Part shown: positions 23,150 to 34,039 of the stretch, one piece after another
How positions within the stretch are numbered: the first letter of the stretch is position 1
How the letters are laid out: every line of letters begins with the position of its first letter
Notes under the pieces: model-generated
Database searches by the model: none
Seen by the model: only the letters and a program-made list of their open reading frames with translations
What the model was told of the DNA's origin: nothing
Position numbers and translations under genes: made by a program
Source: Sepioteuthis lessoniana
Lineage: Eukaryota > Mollusca > Cephalopoda > Myopsida > Loliginidae
Assembly: GCA_963585895.1 (NCBI GenBank)
Contig: CAUZXS010000227.1
Coordinates: 1-64,000 of the forward strand
Length of the DNA stretch: 64,000 bases
Direction: 5' to 3'

Positions 23150-23590
23150 ATTCTATAATGTCATAAGGAGGCAATAGATAATTGTCTCTCTTAGAGAGTG
23201 GTCATATCCATTGGGTGCCTTGTTGAATATTACATGACAGTTTCAGAAAACCTTTTCTGACTCTGTTTTGCCTCTGTTCTTTGAACCATTTTAGCAGCCA
23301 TCAATCTTAAGTAAGCCTTTTTCCATTTTGGTACCCCTTTTACATACTACTGGTTCATAGGACAATATGTGCATACTTTATCAGTCAAGACATGTTTGTG
23401 TATTCTTTTCAATACTATTTGTATGTATATTATGTATGTATTAAATATTTCTGCATGCATAAATTAGCTTACCTTGTCTTTCCTTCTGTTTATTCAGTGT
23501 TAGTATATCACAAATATATGAATGCTAATATTGGTCCGTGTTGAGTGGAAACAACTAAATATCTTTCCTATCTTTAAGCTGCCTAATAAT
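23150..23590 (+). repeat. Repeat G copy 1
   Basis: Collinear with 61565-62060 and, for its first half, 62635-62900. Shared anchors: TTTTTCCATTTTG, TACTACTGGTTCATAGGACAA (compare CTGCTTGTTTGTGAAACAAT), GTTTGTGTATTCTTTTC, TTATTCAGTGTTAGTATATC, and AATGCTAATATTGGTCC. No coding capacity; class unknown. Confidence 0.7.
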
Positions 23591-23984
23591 GTTAATCCTT
23601 ATCATTATATCTAATCATAAATGGATATTGACTATAAGAATAAAAACCATTTAGCTGCCATTGCCAGGGTAGTTCAACAAATTATAGGGAAATATTTTGC
23701 CTAAGTGTTCCCTCATTTTCTTCCCCATCATCATGGAGGTGTAGTGGTCCCTAACCCATGTATGTCACCAAATTTAAAGATAGAAAAAGACTCACATGTG
23801 TTATGGTTTCCAGAAAGAATTTTGTTTTAAATCATACTCTTGTTATTGTTTTTTGTTACTTTTTGGGGGGGTGTATTTTGTTTGTTTTATTAATAATTCA
23901 TTTCAACTTTAACCTTTTATCACAGTACCTGAAAAACTCCCTTGATGCAATATTAAACTACATTTCATTACAAACTCAGTATGT

Positions 23985-25266
23985 TGCCCAGTCGGCTGGG
24001 GCTGTAGAATACACCGACTGCTTCTCTGCAGAGGGGCAAGAACCCCCCAACGAGTGTCCTGGATATGACACTAAACAATTTGATGGTGAGGTTCCAGCAG
24101 TGCTTGAGCTTTGGGGAATATGGAGTACTCCTTTATTGCCATCACTCCCAGGTCCACTCTAGCCTGGAGTGGTAGCACCTGATAAGGGTCCTATCTATGG
24201 GTTAAATAGAACTAAATGGTTGTTGGCATTTATTGTTTTTATACATTTAAACTGTGTATTTATGCTGAACTAGATTGTTTAAAATAGAACTGTTTTGACA
24301 TTAAAATTGCGTACTAATGCTAAACTGAATTGCTCGAAATAGAACTGTTTTGACATCTAAACTCTCAACTTATGCTAAACTGAATTATCTAAAATAAAAC
24401 TGTTTTGACATTTAACTCTGAGTATTGCCCAGTCGGCTAGGGCTGTAGAATACACCGACTGCTTCTCTGCAGAGGAGTAAGACCCCCACCTTACGAGTAT
24501 CCTGGATATGACACTAAACAATCTGATGGTGAGGTTCCAGCAATGCTGGAGCTTTGGGGAATGTGGAGTACCCTTTCATTGCCATTGCTCCCAGGTCCAC
24601 TCTGGCCCGGAGTGGTAGCACCTGATAGGGCCCTATCTATGGGTTAAATAGAACTAACAGCATACTTATGCTAAACTGAATTGTTTGACTAAACTGAATA
24701 GCTTAAAATGAAAATGTTTTTGACAATTAAACCGTACTTACATTTGAACTGCGTACTTGTGCTTAACTGAATTGTTTGAAATAGAACTGTTTTTTCGACA
24801 TTAAAACTGTATTTACACTTAACTGAATTGTTACATATAACTGAAACTGTTTTTTGACATTGAAACCTGTATTTACACTAAACTAAATTGTTTAACATAG
24901 AACTGTTCTGACATAAATGTGTAAACAAAATCTGTACTTTTACAAAACTGACTAAACTGAATAGCTCGAAATAAAAATGTTTTTTTACAATTAAACTGTA
25001 CTTACATTTAAAACTGCGTGCTTTTGCTAAACTGAATTGTTTTAAATTGAACTATTTTTGACACTGAAACTGTACTTACACTAAACTGAATTGTTATATA
25101 TATAACTGAATAGCTTGAAAGAGAAATGTTTTTGACAATTAAACTGTGTACTCATGCTAAACTGAATTGTTTTAAATAGAACTGATTATTTACATAAAAA
25201 TAGATTAGGCGTTAAATAACCTACAAAGGTTGATATGCCATCAAACCAAACCAAACCAAACCAAAC
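23985..25266 (+). repeat. Repeat B copy 5: double-headed, with internal minisatellite
   Basis: Two conserved heads in the same orientation (23985-24230 and 24420-24650) are each followed by sub-repeats of about 50-60 bp built on ACTTATGCTAAACTGAATTG and AATAGAACTGTTTTTGACA; about 12 diverged units lie between 24650 and 25200. One tail closes the element (TTAAATAACCTACAAAGGTT...), ending in (AACCA)n-like A/C-rich sequence. The first head begins with a CAGTCGG...CCGACTG stem. A 134-codon frame (23758-24162) runs into the head by chance and is not a gene. Confidence 0.85.
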
Positions 25267-26690
25267 TCAGTATGCATAATTCACAACAATATTCATGTTA
25301 CCCTCCTATCAGTGGTATGCCAGTGACTAGTTATTTCATGAAGATATCTAGAGCAGAGGAAGTGGCTTCATGAGTTTCTTAATAGCACTTATATGAAGTC
25401 AACATAAACAGTCTATAAATGTTACCCTAGCTTTTCATTATATCTATTTATATCAAAAAAACAAGTCCTTAACAAAGGAATAAAAAGTTATTGGATTTGA
25501 AAATAAAAAAATGTTTTAAAAGCATCATGTCTTACTTTGACACATGCTATATTTGCAAATTTTTATTTCTTCCTAGTTTTGCAAATGTGAAGTATTCAGT
25601 CAAGGCTGTTATCAATTCAGACTTCTTAAGATTTTATGTAACTGACTGAATATATTCCACTTCAATCTATTTGGGGTTTTACTATTGATAACTCATAAAT
25701 TTTAACAAGTTTTTATGGTTATTTAAATATAATGAATTATCTTGTTTGAAGTAAAGCTAAAAAAGGTTTATAGCATTTGCTTAAGGAATATTAATATTAA
25801 AATATTGATTATATAAGACTCAGGAATTGAAAATTTAATTCAAATTCAAAATTTGCAAATATTTGAAAGCTATTAAATTTATATTTATTTTTAAAACATC
25901 AAGAAGAGCCTTAAAAATTGAAGTTATCAAAAGTGTATTTGGGAAATATAGGCTTATAATTACTGGCCTAAAATTACCTAAAAATATGGCTGAAATCATA
26001 TGAATATTTTAAATGACATTAACATAAAAATTTATGTTTAAAACAAATATTGTCTAATGTTAATATAAATTGATGTGAACCAACTTGGGTGAATATATTT
26101 AATGATAAGAAGAAAATTTATATAATCATGACATTAAAATCAAAATAGGAATCTTAAAAGCTATTTCATTCAAAATTCAAAGAAAATTTTTGAAGGGTGA
26201 AAACTTAAAAAAAAATTTTTTGATTGATAAACTAATATCAATTCTTTTAACTTTTCTCCAGCAAAAATATCCCATTCAAACTCATGGAAATGCAGTATAT
26301 TTAACGGTCTAAAAAGAGATGAATTCAGTTTATCTAATTACAGTTCAATAAGATGAATAAGTGTATAATTTTTTGCCATTAAAAATTTCAGTTTGTTTTC
26401 TATAAATAACGACAAAATCAAAAAGTGAAATTTTCAAGAAATATTCATGAATTAAGTATCCCTTAAGGAGACTCTTCTGAAAAATAAATGTTAACTACAC
26501 TGCTAAAATGATGTATATTGGTTTAATGGTTCTCAAATGTTAAACCTCAAAAGTAGAAAACAAAAAAGCATTTATAATCAAGGATAAATAGATATAGATG
26601 AGAACTTTACCAGAGAGCAATGTTTAACAAACTAGTTTCATAGATCATTACTACTATAGTGAGGTCTACTTTTAGTCAGGTGCCATTAGA
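25267..26690. other. Long AT-rich single-copy stretch
   Basis: Among the most AT-rich parts of the window, with no frame above 60 codons, no repeat and no tRNA-like box seen. Confidence 0.5.
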
Positions 26691-26692
26691 AT

Positions 26693-27085
26693 AGTTCAAT
26701 CCAGTTAGCTGGGGCTGTAGAATACACTGACTGCATCTGTGTAGAGGAGTAAGGTCCCCCAATGAGTGTCCTGATATGACATTAAACAATTTGATGGTGA
26801 GGCTCCCGTGATGTTAAAGCTTTGGGGAATGCAGTGTGCCCTTCATTGCCATCATTCCCAGGTTCACTCTGGCCCAGAGTGGAAGCACCTCATAGGGTCC
26901 AACCTAGGGATCAAATAGAACTGTTTGACTATTTAAACTGTGTGCAAACAAATGACTTATGCTAAATTGAATTGTTTGAAATAGAATTGTTTGTTCAATA
27001 AATGACTGATGTTTAATTGAATTGTTAGTGATACATAGCAATACTTGGAACTATTTAACTTTGTTGACTTATGTTTACAAATCAT
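26693..27085 (+). repeat. Repeat B copy 6, tail lost
   Basis: Head from CCAGTTAGCTGGGGCTGTAG to 'atcaaatagaactgtttgac', then sub-repeats with TTTAACTGTGTG-like, AAATTGAATTGTTTGAAAT and 'gatacatagcaatacttgga' segments. It ends where an RTE LINE fragment begins, without the usual tail. Confidence 0.85.
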
Positions 27086-27109
27086 ATCTAATATATATGT
27101 ATAAACCAA

Positions 27110-27590
27110 ATATGGAAGTCAGACCTGACCGATAAGATAAAACGCAGGTTTTTTCCAAGCAGTGATCATATCAATACTACTACATGGATGCACTACATGG
27201 ATGCTAACAAAACATATGGAGAAAAACTTGACGGCAATTACACAAGAATGCTGCGAGCAATATTAAACAAGTCCTGGAGGCAACACCCCACAAAACAGCA
27301 GCTATACAGCCACCTCCCTCCCATCATGAAAACTATCCAAGTTAGATGAACCAGACATGCAGGACACTGCTGGAGAAGTCAGAATGAGCTCATAAGTGAC
27401 ATACTCCTGTGGAGCCCTTCACATGGATAAGCAAAGGCAGGATAACTAGCTAGAACATATATATAACAGCTCCGTGCCAATACAGGATGTAGCCTTGAAG
27501 ACCTCCCAGGAGCGTTGGACGATAGAGATGTGTGGCAAGAGATAGTCAGGGAGATCTGTGCTGGCAGCGCGATATGATGATGATGATGGT
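27110..27590 (+). mobile_element. RTE-type LINE 3' end
   Basis: 5'-truncated copy starting at the WKSDLTDKIKRRFF-type block and running to the 3' GATGATGATGATG repeat. Recognisable translated pieces, with breaks between, include NYTRMLRAIL-, WRQHPTKQQLYSHLPPIMK- and ARTY-type blocks. About 85-90% alike by eye to the corresponding part of 42434-43804, so relatively recent. A 93-codon minus frame here is a shadow. Confidence 0.85.
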
Positions 27591-27989
27591 TATATTTTTC
27601 CAACACCTTAAGGAGACTTTGTATTTTCCTGCCATTTTTAGAAGACTTTATTGTCTTCAAACACTTTTAGAAGACTTTATATTCTTCTAAGACTTTTAGA
27701 AAATCTAGCCACTGAAACTAAAATTATAAATAATTTGTTTTTATAGTATGTGTTGTGTTACAGTAAGGCAGAAGCATACAAAAATCAGAACATTATAAAA
27801 AAAATGGGGAAAAAAATTGCTGGATTCAAAACTCATTAGTAAATTTCTCCAGGTAGAATCTGATTCAACACAGTCAAAATGATCTAAATTAGTGGTTATC
27901 AGATCCTAAAAAATACAAAGTAATGGAAGTGAACACATGTAGATTTGACTCAATAGCAGCCTAATAGGTTCTGCTACAAGGTTGTTAGA

Positions 27990-28960
27990 ACTAATTATTA
28001 CATTTATCTACTAGGAAAACTGTTTCCAAACCAGTGAGCCTTTTTCTATACTGACTATTATATTTCAGAGACTACGATATATAAAATATTTGCAACTGCT
28101 TAAAACATTGCATTTGTAGCTCAGTGGTAGAGAAAAGGGTTGGTAAGCAAGATGTCTAAGCTGCTCACTCTGTAAAAAGTTTGTTATATCTAATTATCAC
28201 ATTTATCTACAAGAAAAACTTTTCAAACCAGGGAGTTTTTATTCCCTATAAGCAAAGCTTTGAATATGCTGACTGTATCACCAGTAAAGGGTAAGATTTC
28301 TTCAAAAAGGGGTGTTATGGGTATGACACTAATCTGCATTTAATGGTGAAGCTCCAGTTTTCGAGATCTAGAGAGAGTGAAGTACCCCTTCATTGTCATT
28401 ACCCCCAAGTCCACTCTGATCCAAAGCGGTGGTACCTATTAGGGTCCTATTTATGAGTCAAATAGAACTGTTTAAAAATTATTCATATTTGATTGGGTTG
28501 TGTGCAAAAATACTTAAATGGAAATATGATTGCAATTCCCTAACCTCAAAGCATAAAATAACTCCAGATGGGTTGATGTGCCATTAAAAGCATATAAATC
28601 TAGCAATCATACCAAAGAGCTTTTTTCTATACTGACTGTTGTATTTCACAATGATATTAATGTATAAAATATTTATAACTACTTAAAATATTGCATTTAA
28701 AACTCAGTGATAGAGCAAAAACTTAGTAAGCAGGATTTTTAAGCTGTTCTTTCTATAACAAGTTTATTATAATTAATCATTAAATTTATGTATAAGGAAA
28801 AACTTTTCAAACCAAATAGCATTTTTCTACACTGTTAAATTTCACAATCTACAATGATATAAATATATGAAATATTTATAACTGCTTCAGTCATTGCATG
28901 TATGTCTTGGTGGTAAAACAAAAGACTGGTGGACAAAAGATTTTAATTTCTCTCCATGTA
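27990..28960 (+). repeat. Repeat H: three tandem ~200-bp units with a tRNA-like motif
   Basis: Unit starts at about 27992 (AATTATTACATTTATCTAC), 28192 (AATTATCACATTTATCTAC) and 28771 (AATTAATCATTAAATTTATG). After removing a repeat B insertion from unit 2, the periods are about 200 and 195 bp. Each unit has 'gaaaaactttTcaaacca', 'tttttctatactgactRt', 'taaaatatttRtaactRctta', 'cattgcatt', a motif best kept in unit 1 as GTAGCTCAGTGGTAGAG (a canonical tRNA D-arm/A box), and 'aagctgYtc'. Units are about 75-80% alike, so the triplication is old. Confidence 0.8.
28236..28610 (+). repeat. Repeat B copy 7, inserted in repeat H
   Basis: Degenerate head from about 28250 (TATGCTGACTGTATC), good match from GGGTATGACACTAATCTGC on, and the tail variant CATAAAATAACTCCAGATGG...GTGCCATTAAAAG. 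The flanks ACCAGGGAGTTTTT and ACCAAAGAGCTTTTTT are probably the diverged target duplication. Confidence 0.8.
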
Positions 28961-29526
28961 ACAACAGAAGAGATTGGTTACAATTCTTATTTTTAGATAT
29001 TAGAGAAAAAGTCAAGATAACCTTGGTCTCTTTGGGTATAAAACTTTTATATGAATTCAGTTCTTATGAAAGTGATATTCACAGCATCATCCTCTTTATT
29101 TTTTTTTTGTCATATTCAGTAACAATGTATCTGTGCACATCAATAAGTCAGTTGACTACAGATGAAAATAGATGTTGTCTTGCACAATGAATATAAGTTT
29201 TACAACATAATCTCCTTCTTTCTCAATTTACATACTTCTGTGATGAATATCAACATGTGTGAAAACATTCAGTTCATGTTTGCTATTTAGAACCAATTGA
29301 AGGAAGTGTTAGTTGAAGGTATTGGAATGCTTGGTGGTAGGGGAGATATTTTAGTTGAGTTCCTACTCACCAAGTACCACCAATATTATCATTAGTATAT
29401 CCATGATATACTAACATTGTACAGAAGGAAAGACAATATTAGCATCATTATATCCATAATACACTAAAAACGAACACAAGGACAGGAAAGACAAAATAAA
29501 CATATTTGTACAAAAAAGAACATTTA

Positions 29527-29529
<3 letters not shown>
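28961..29529. other. AT-rich DNA, no gene recognised
   Basis: A 98-codon frame (28894-29190) begins inside repeat H and has no recognisable domain; treated as chance. Confidence 0.4.

Positions 29530-29595
<66 letters not shown>
29530..29595. repeat. (TA)32 microsatellite
   Basis: Uninterrupted TA tract; frames across it on both strands are artefacts. The following 29596-30185 contains nothing recognised. Confidence 0.95.
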
Positions 29596-29597
<2 letters not shown>

Positions 29598-30185
29598 CAT
29601 TGGTATTAAAAAAAAAGCATACTCAAATGAGTCCCAACAGCTTGAACTATATACATATTGTTCTATAAACACGAGGAATATAAAATAACAAAAATCTTAC
29701 TTGACAAGTTTTGCATGTGGCTTTACTGATCCTTGACAATCAGAAACAATACCACTACTTTTCTAAGAACAGAGGTACATAGCTGTTTCTGGGACGGTCA
29801 TGTAGCACTCTATGAACCTCTCATGAACATGTAAATTCTCTCAGGAAGATAATTATTTATTTTATTGATACAAAGTCTTTCAGCGGGGAGGGAATAATGT
29901 CTTTCTTGGTGTGTGGCTTCCCAAGGAAACAATTAGAAAGAAATAAAGTTGATATGTAATTAAACTAATAGTTTAAAAAATTTACCCAATAAGTTTCATT
30001 AGTTGATTGACCAATTTTGCTTAGTGAAAACTTCAGATGCAAATTCTTGTAACCTTGTAAATGGCAGGGAAACTTATAGTCTTCTCTTTACCTGAGATAC
30101 CATCAACTGATGACGTTTGTGATTTGCTGCCAGAATTTAAAGCTCTTTTATAAATTTCATTTTCTTACATTCTACTAGAAGCATT

Positions 30186-30255
30186 TCATACATACACACA
30201 CACACATACACATACATACATATATACATATATACATACATACATACACACAAAC

Positions 30256-30299
<44 letters not shown>

Positions 30300-30301
30300 A
30301 T

Positions 30302-30342
<41 letters not shown>

Positions 30343-30385
30343 TGTGTGCACACACATATGTGCACAAACACATGCACACATATAC
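30186..30385. repeat. Compound (CA)n/(CATA)n microsatellite
   Basis: CATA and CA units with interspersed CAAACACACA. Three overlapping Cys/Val-rich minus frames are artefacts. Confidence 0.95.
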
Positions 30386-30541
30386 TTCTGTTTTATATCA
30401 TATTGCTAACAACTGAGATTCAGTTAAATAAAACATATTGAATTCTAGATTTTTTAAATGAAACTAAATGGTTGAGAGACTTATGTCTTATGAATATTCT
30501 AAACAATGCTATTAATCCCCCACATACATATGCACACGTGC

Positions 30542-30544
<3 letters not shown>

Positions 30545-30610
<66 letters not shown>
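30545..30610. repeat. (TA)32 microsatellite
   Basis: Pure TA tract preceded by CATA units; translated frames of about 100 codons on both strands depend on it. Confidence 0.95.
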
Positions 30611-30614
<4 letters not shown>

Positions 30615-30772
30615 AAAATTGACATCGCTTATATGTGGAAATAATGCTAATAATTCAAAGAAAACATTGAAAAAACATAATGTACTAAAATCGAAGGCCA
30701 TTAGAATTGAAGCATCCAAAACTATGTGGAACCCACACATCAATATATACATATATATATTTATATATATAA

Positions 30773-30860
30773 GTAAGTAAAGTTGGCAACTTTAGTCGAG
30801 GGTGACCCAAAGGCTCCCTTTTCAATAGCTACTACATGGAGGTGTAGAGGAGGGCACTAG
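30773..30860 (-). mobile_element. SINE family C, 3' end only
   Basis: AAGTAAGTAAAGTTGGCAAC to GGAGGGCACTAG matches the last ~90 bp of SINE C on the minus strand. The rest is absent (5'-truncated). Confidence 0.8.
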
Positions 30861-31082
30861 ATATAATGTGGTTTGCTATATTTATCAATAGAGAGGTCAA
30901 TCAACCATTAGTCTGATAAACAGATTGACAAGAAACTAACAGTCACCGAGCACCATTAACTCAGTGTCAACAGTATCCTTTCTTATATAAATTCTTTTTT
31001 CAAGATAAAAAAGCCAACAATCGGTCACATTAGGATAATAAATCTATTTCCATCCAGTTAAAAAGCACTGATATTAAACATT

Positions 31083-31088
31083 CATATA

Positions 31089-31137
<49 letters not shown>
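31083..31137. repeat. (TA)n microsatellite
   Basis: TA units with a single CATA interruption. Confidence 0.95.
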
Positions 31138-31145
<8 letters not shown>

Positions 31146-31164
31146 AAGAACTTGCAGTTTTTTT

Positions 31165-31195
31165 ATTACAATGCTCCACTCGAGAGCATTGTAAT
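31165..31195. repeat. Perfect 11-bp stem hairpin
   Basis: ATTACAATGCT (31165-31175) and AGCATTGTAAT (31185-31195) are exact reverse complements around a 9-nt loop. The following 20 bp (ATGGCAGCCTTTATAGTCAA) recur at about 33038. 31196-31798 otherwise holds nothing recognised. Confidence 0.75.
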
Positions 31196-31798
31196 GGCAG
31201 CCTTTATAGTCAATGAATACATTTTAAAATGTTAAAATCCTAAAAACAGATTTCATTTACAAACTCTTTCTTCATGTTACTGCCAGTTTCATTTACCCAC
31301 CAATCAACAGACACACAATATGCTTTCTTGTTAAAATTAAATTTATTTTGAATTGAATTTATATCCATCAAGAACCATCCATTATGTTGGAGTTGCAACA
31401 ATTACTTATCGCACTTTCACAATATAATGCCTGAAATAAAGCACTATTTTTATTTATCTATATTATTATTTTATTTTTCATCTTTATGTTTTTTAATGTG
31501 CATCTAACAAATTTTGTTTGTAAATATGTCTTAATCTGACTATTAATTCAAACCTTTTCTTAAACAGGCAATCATGCTTTGGGGAAAACAATGACTTAAA
31601 ATGTTTCCTCCAAACACAATCTGCAATTTCTTTTAGGATATAAATATTAAATAAATTTGACAGAAAAAAGACCCATAATTCATGTCTGATGATTGGGTAC
31701 AGTTAATGAAACTGAAGTGTTTCTAAATGAAATCCATTTTTATTGACATTTTCATCGATGATTTTAAATTTTTCAAACACTCGCACATATGCACATTA

Positions 31799-31851
31799 AC
31801 ACACACACACACACGCGCGCGCGCGCACGCACACACACACACACACACACA
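31799..31851. repeat. (CA)n-(CG)n-(CA)n alternating tract
   Basis: CA units, then about six CG units (31814-31826), then CA units again: about 50 bp of strict purine/pyrimidine alternation, a composition prone to Z-DNA. 31852-32395 holds nothing recognised. Confidence 0.95.
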
Positions 31852-32395
31852 AGCAGAGACGAACCTTGCAATTAATAGTCCCCATAAGTTTGAAACACAT
31901 GTAGAGCACAAGCAATGAAATAAAAATCTAAAATACCAAATTCAAATCCATTTGCAGACCTATCTATTATACTGATAAGCCAAAATAAGTCATGGAATTC
32001 TTCTTGATATCTCATCATAAAGATTTAACTTTTCTGCAATACACCTCCTTGCAGTATGAATAACAGTTACTATCTCATGAGAGCAATGCATATTAGGGTA
32101 AGAGATATATAAACTGAACATATATACTTCCTTATAATGTGTCATCAACAGTCACAAAGATAAAAGATTTAAGGGACTCTGTCAAAGCTCAAACTGTTAT
32201 AGCAAAAGAAAACTTGGTTAAGGCATTATTTAAACTAAAAATTCACAAAAATCTTGGGAAAATGATAATAACCTATGAGTAAAATATAACTACTATAATT
32301 GCATTAGTAACAGAAAACATCTCTCTCAATAAAGATCTTGTATTCTTTCTTTTACCCTCTCAGATAATTTAGTGTAAATAGCTACAAAGTTCTCA

Positions 32396-32722
32396 TCATC
32401 ATCACATACTGATTGCACAGGTTCCTTTGACTCTGTCATGCCATCCATCTCTATCTGACATCCCTCTTGGTGAGTCCTCTAAAGGCATTATGCATGTAAG
32501 ATTTTGTTGGTCAGCCAACATTAGTGTGTCCATGTGTAGGAATACATAGGAAAACATCACTTATGAGTTCATGCTTACTTCTTCTGCAGTGCCCAGCAGA
32601 TCTTCTTCATCTTTCTTGGATGGTTTGTGTGATAGGAGATAAGTGGCCACACAACCGTTGTTTTGTAGGGTGCTGCTTCCAGGATTTGTTGAAAACAGCA
32701 TTCAGCATTCTTGTGTAATTCC
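32396..32722 (-). mobile_element. RTE-type LINE 3' end
   Basis: Starts with the 3' CATCATCATCA repeat and, on minus, reads back to the NYTRMLNAVF region: 'ttggtcagccaacatt', 'gtgtccatgtgtagg', 'cttatgagttc', 'ctgcagtgcccagca', 'gtgtaattcctatctagc'. 5'-truncated after about 330 bp. Confidence 0.8.
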
Positions 32723-33724
32723 TATCTAGCTTTTAAAATCCTCACAGAAAATAATGATATAAATGGCTTCAAAGCTCTTAACTCTTTTTCAGTGTTAACA
32801 GTACTTCCAGAGTAAGAGATACTTAATTCAGGAATCAAGTAAAAATTAGCTTCACTCCTAGGATGTAACAGAGCATCAATAAAATATGAAATAAATGCTG
32901 AAGGATAACAAGTAAAATGCATAACTTTCCATTACAGACCTCCTTGCATCCTTTGCTGCAATCCTGCAGCTGCACTTGATTTCCTGATATCCCTTTTCTT
33001 TTTCCTTCACTTCATTAACAACAAGGATAAGGCCTGACATGGCAGCCTTTATAGTCAAAATCATTGATCACTTTTTGCTGTGGACAGGAACAACTTGGGC
33101 TTCTTTAACAAGTTTAGGATACAAGAACCATTTACAACAGACAAACATAACAACTCAAAGCTCCTATCTCTCATGTCGGGTTCTCTGATATCTTAATCAT
33201 GCTCAATCAATAAAATGGGTGTCTGTCTATTTAAGGACCCATTTTGTTGAGTCCATTTTAAAGTAATAGCCAAGTTTGCCTCAAGAAAATTGTAATTTTT
33301 ATCAAGAAACTAAAAGGATTATTAAGAAGAGTAACTTTAAAGGTATTATTAACTAAAGACAATAACAAAATTATGTTTGCTATTTGAGTTAATTGCAGTT
33401 TTTATATCAGCAATGAAACAAAATTAAATTTCAGTTTTGTTTTAATGCTTTTTTTCATATGTAAGTGAATGATATTATCATGCAACAATCTAATATTCAT
33501 GCTGATATTATTACAATTACAGTGTACATAAATATATTAATAAAATTATTATAAGGATTATAAAAATATTGAACTAATGTCAAATCTTTTTATTAATAGA
33601 AATTATTTTAGGCTATCTCTGTTGGCAATTAAATTGGATTTCATGTTGCATCTTATTTATAGAATGTATATTATAATCAATAATTGCAAATAAACAAATA
33701 AATAGTTTAATTCTATAATTAACA
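32723..33724. other. AT-rich DNA; one unexplained 62-codon frame
   Basis: A minus frame at 32876-33064 with a less AT-rich core (CSCRIAAKDARRSVMES) has no family I recognise. Nothing else of note. Confidence 0.4.
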
Positions 33725-33736
33725 TTTAATGATTGT

Positions 33737-33983
33737 TTGGTTTCTTTGGTTTCTTTGTTTTTTAATGGCATATCAACTCTTTTTAGGTTATTTAATGCCA
33801 AAGCTATTCTCCAAGAACAGTAGTGGTACTATTTAACCCATAGCTGAGAGGATAAGGGGGTTCATACCTTTCCCAAGGGTACTTGCCCCAAAGTGAACGT
33901 AATAGCACGACTGGAGTACGAACTCGCATACTACGATTCCGCAGTCCATCGCTTTAACCATTACACCACAAGGACACCCCCAG
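33737..33983 (-). mobile_element. SINE family A, full length with target duplication
   Basis: 247-bp element flanked by a perfect 12-bp direct repeat TTTAATGATTGT (33725-33736 and 33984-33995), the signature of target-primed reverse transcription. On minus: head CTTGTGGTGTAATGGTTAAA (A box), GCGAGTTCGTACTCCAGTC (B box), body and the GGTT/AACC stem-loop tail with an AAACCAAAGAAACCAA end. Because the target repeats are identical, this is the youngest-looking SINE in the window. Confidence 0.93.
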
Positions 33984-34039
33984 TTTAATGATTGTCTTCC
34001 TTTAAAAATTATAATGATTGAGATGAATATAGACATAGC

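Noticed and set aside
23758-24162. 134-codon plus-strand frame with a hydrophobic segment resembling a membrane protein
   Set aside because: Its second half is the head of repeat B, which is not open in other copies; the first half is AT-rich and unsupported.
28110-28180. Possible tRNA gene at GTAGCTCAGTGGTAGAG
   Set aside because: Only the D-arm/A-box part fits; no anticodon arm, T-arm with GTTCGA, or acceptor stem pairing follows.
32876-33064. 62-codon minus-strand frame that could be an exon
   Set aside because: No family recognised and no convincing splice signals with a continuing frame.
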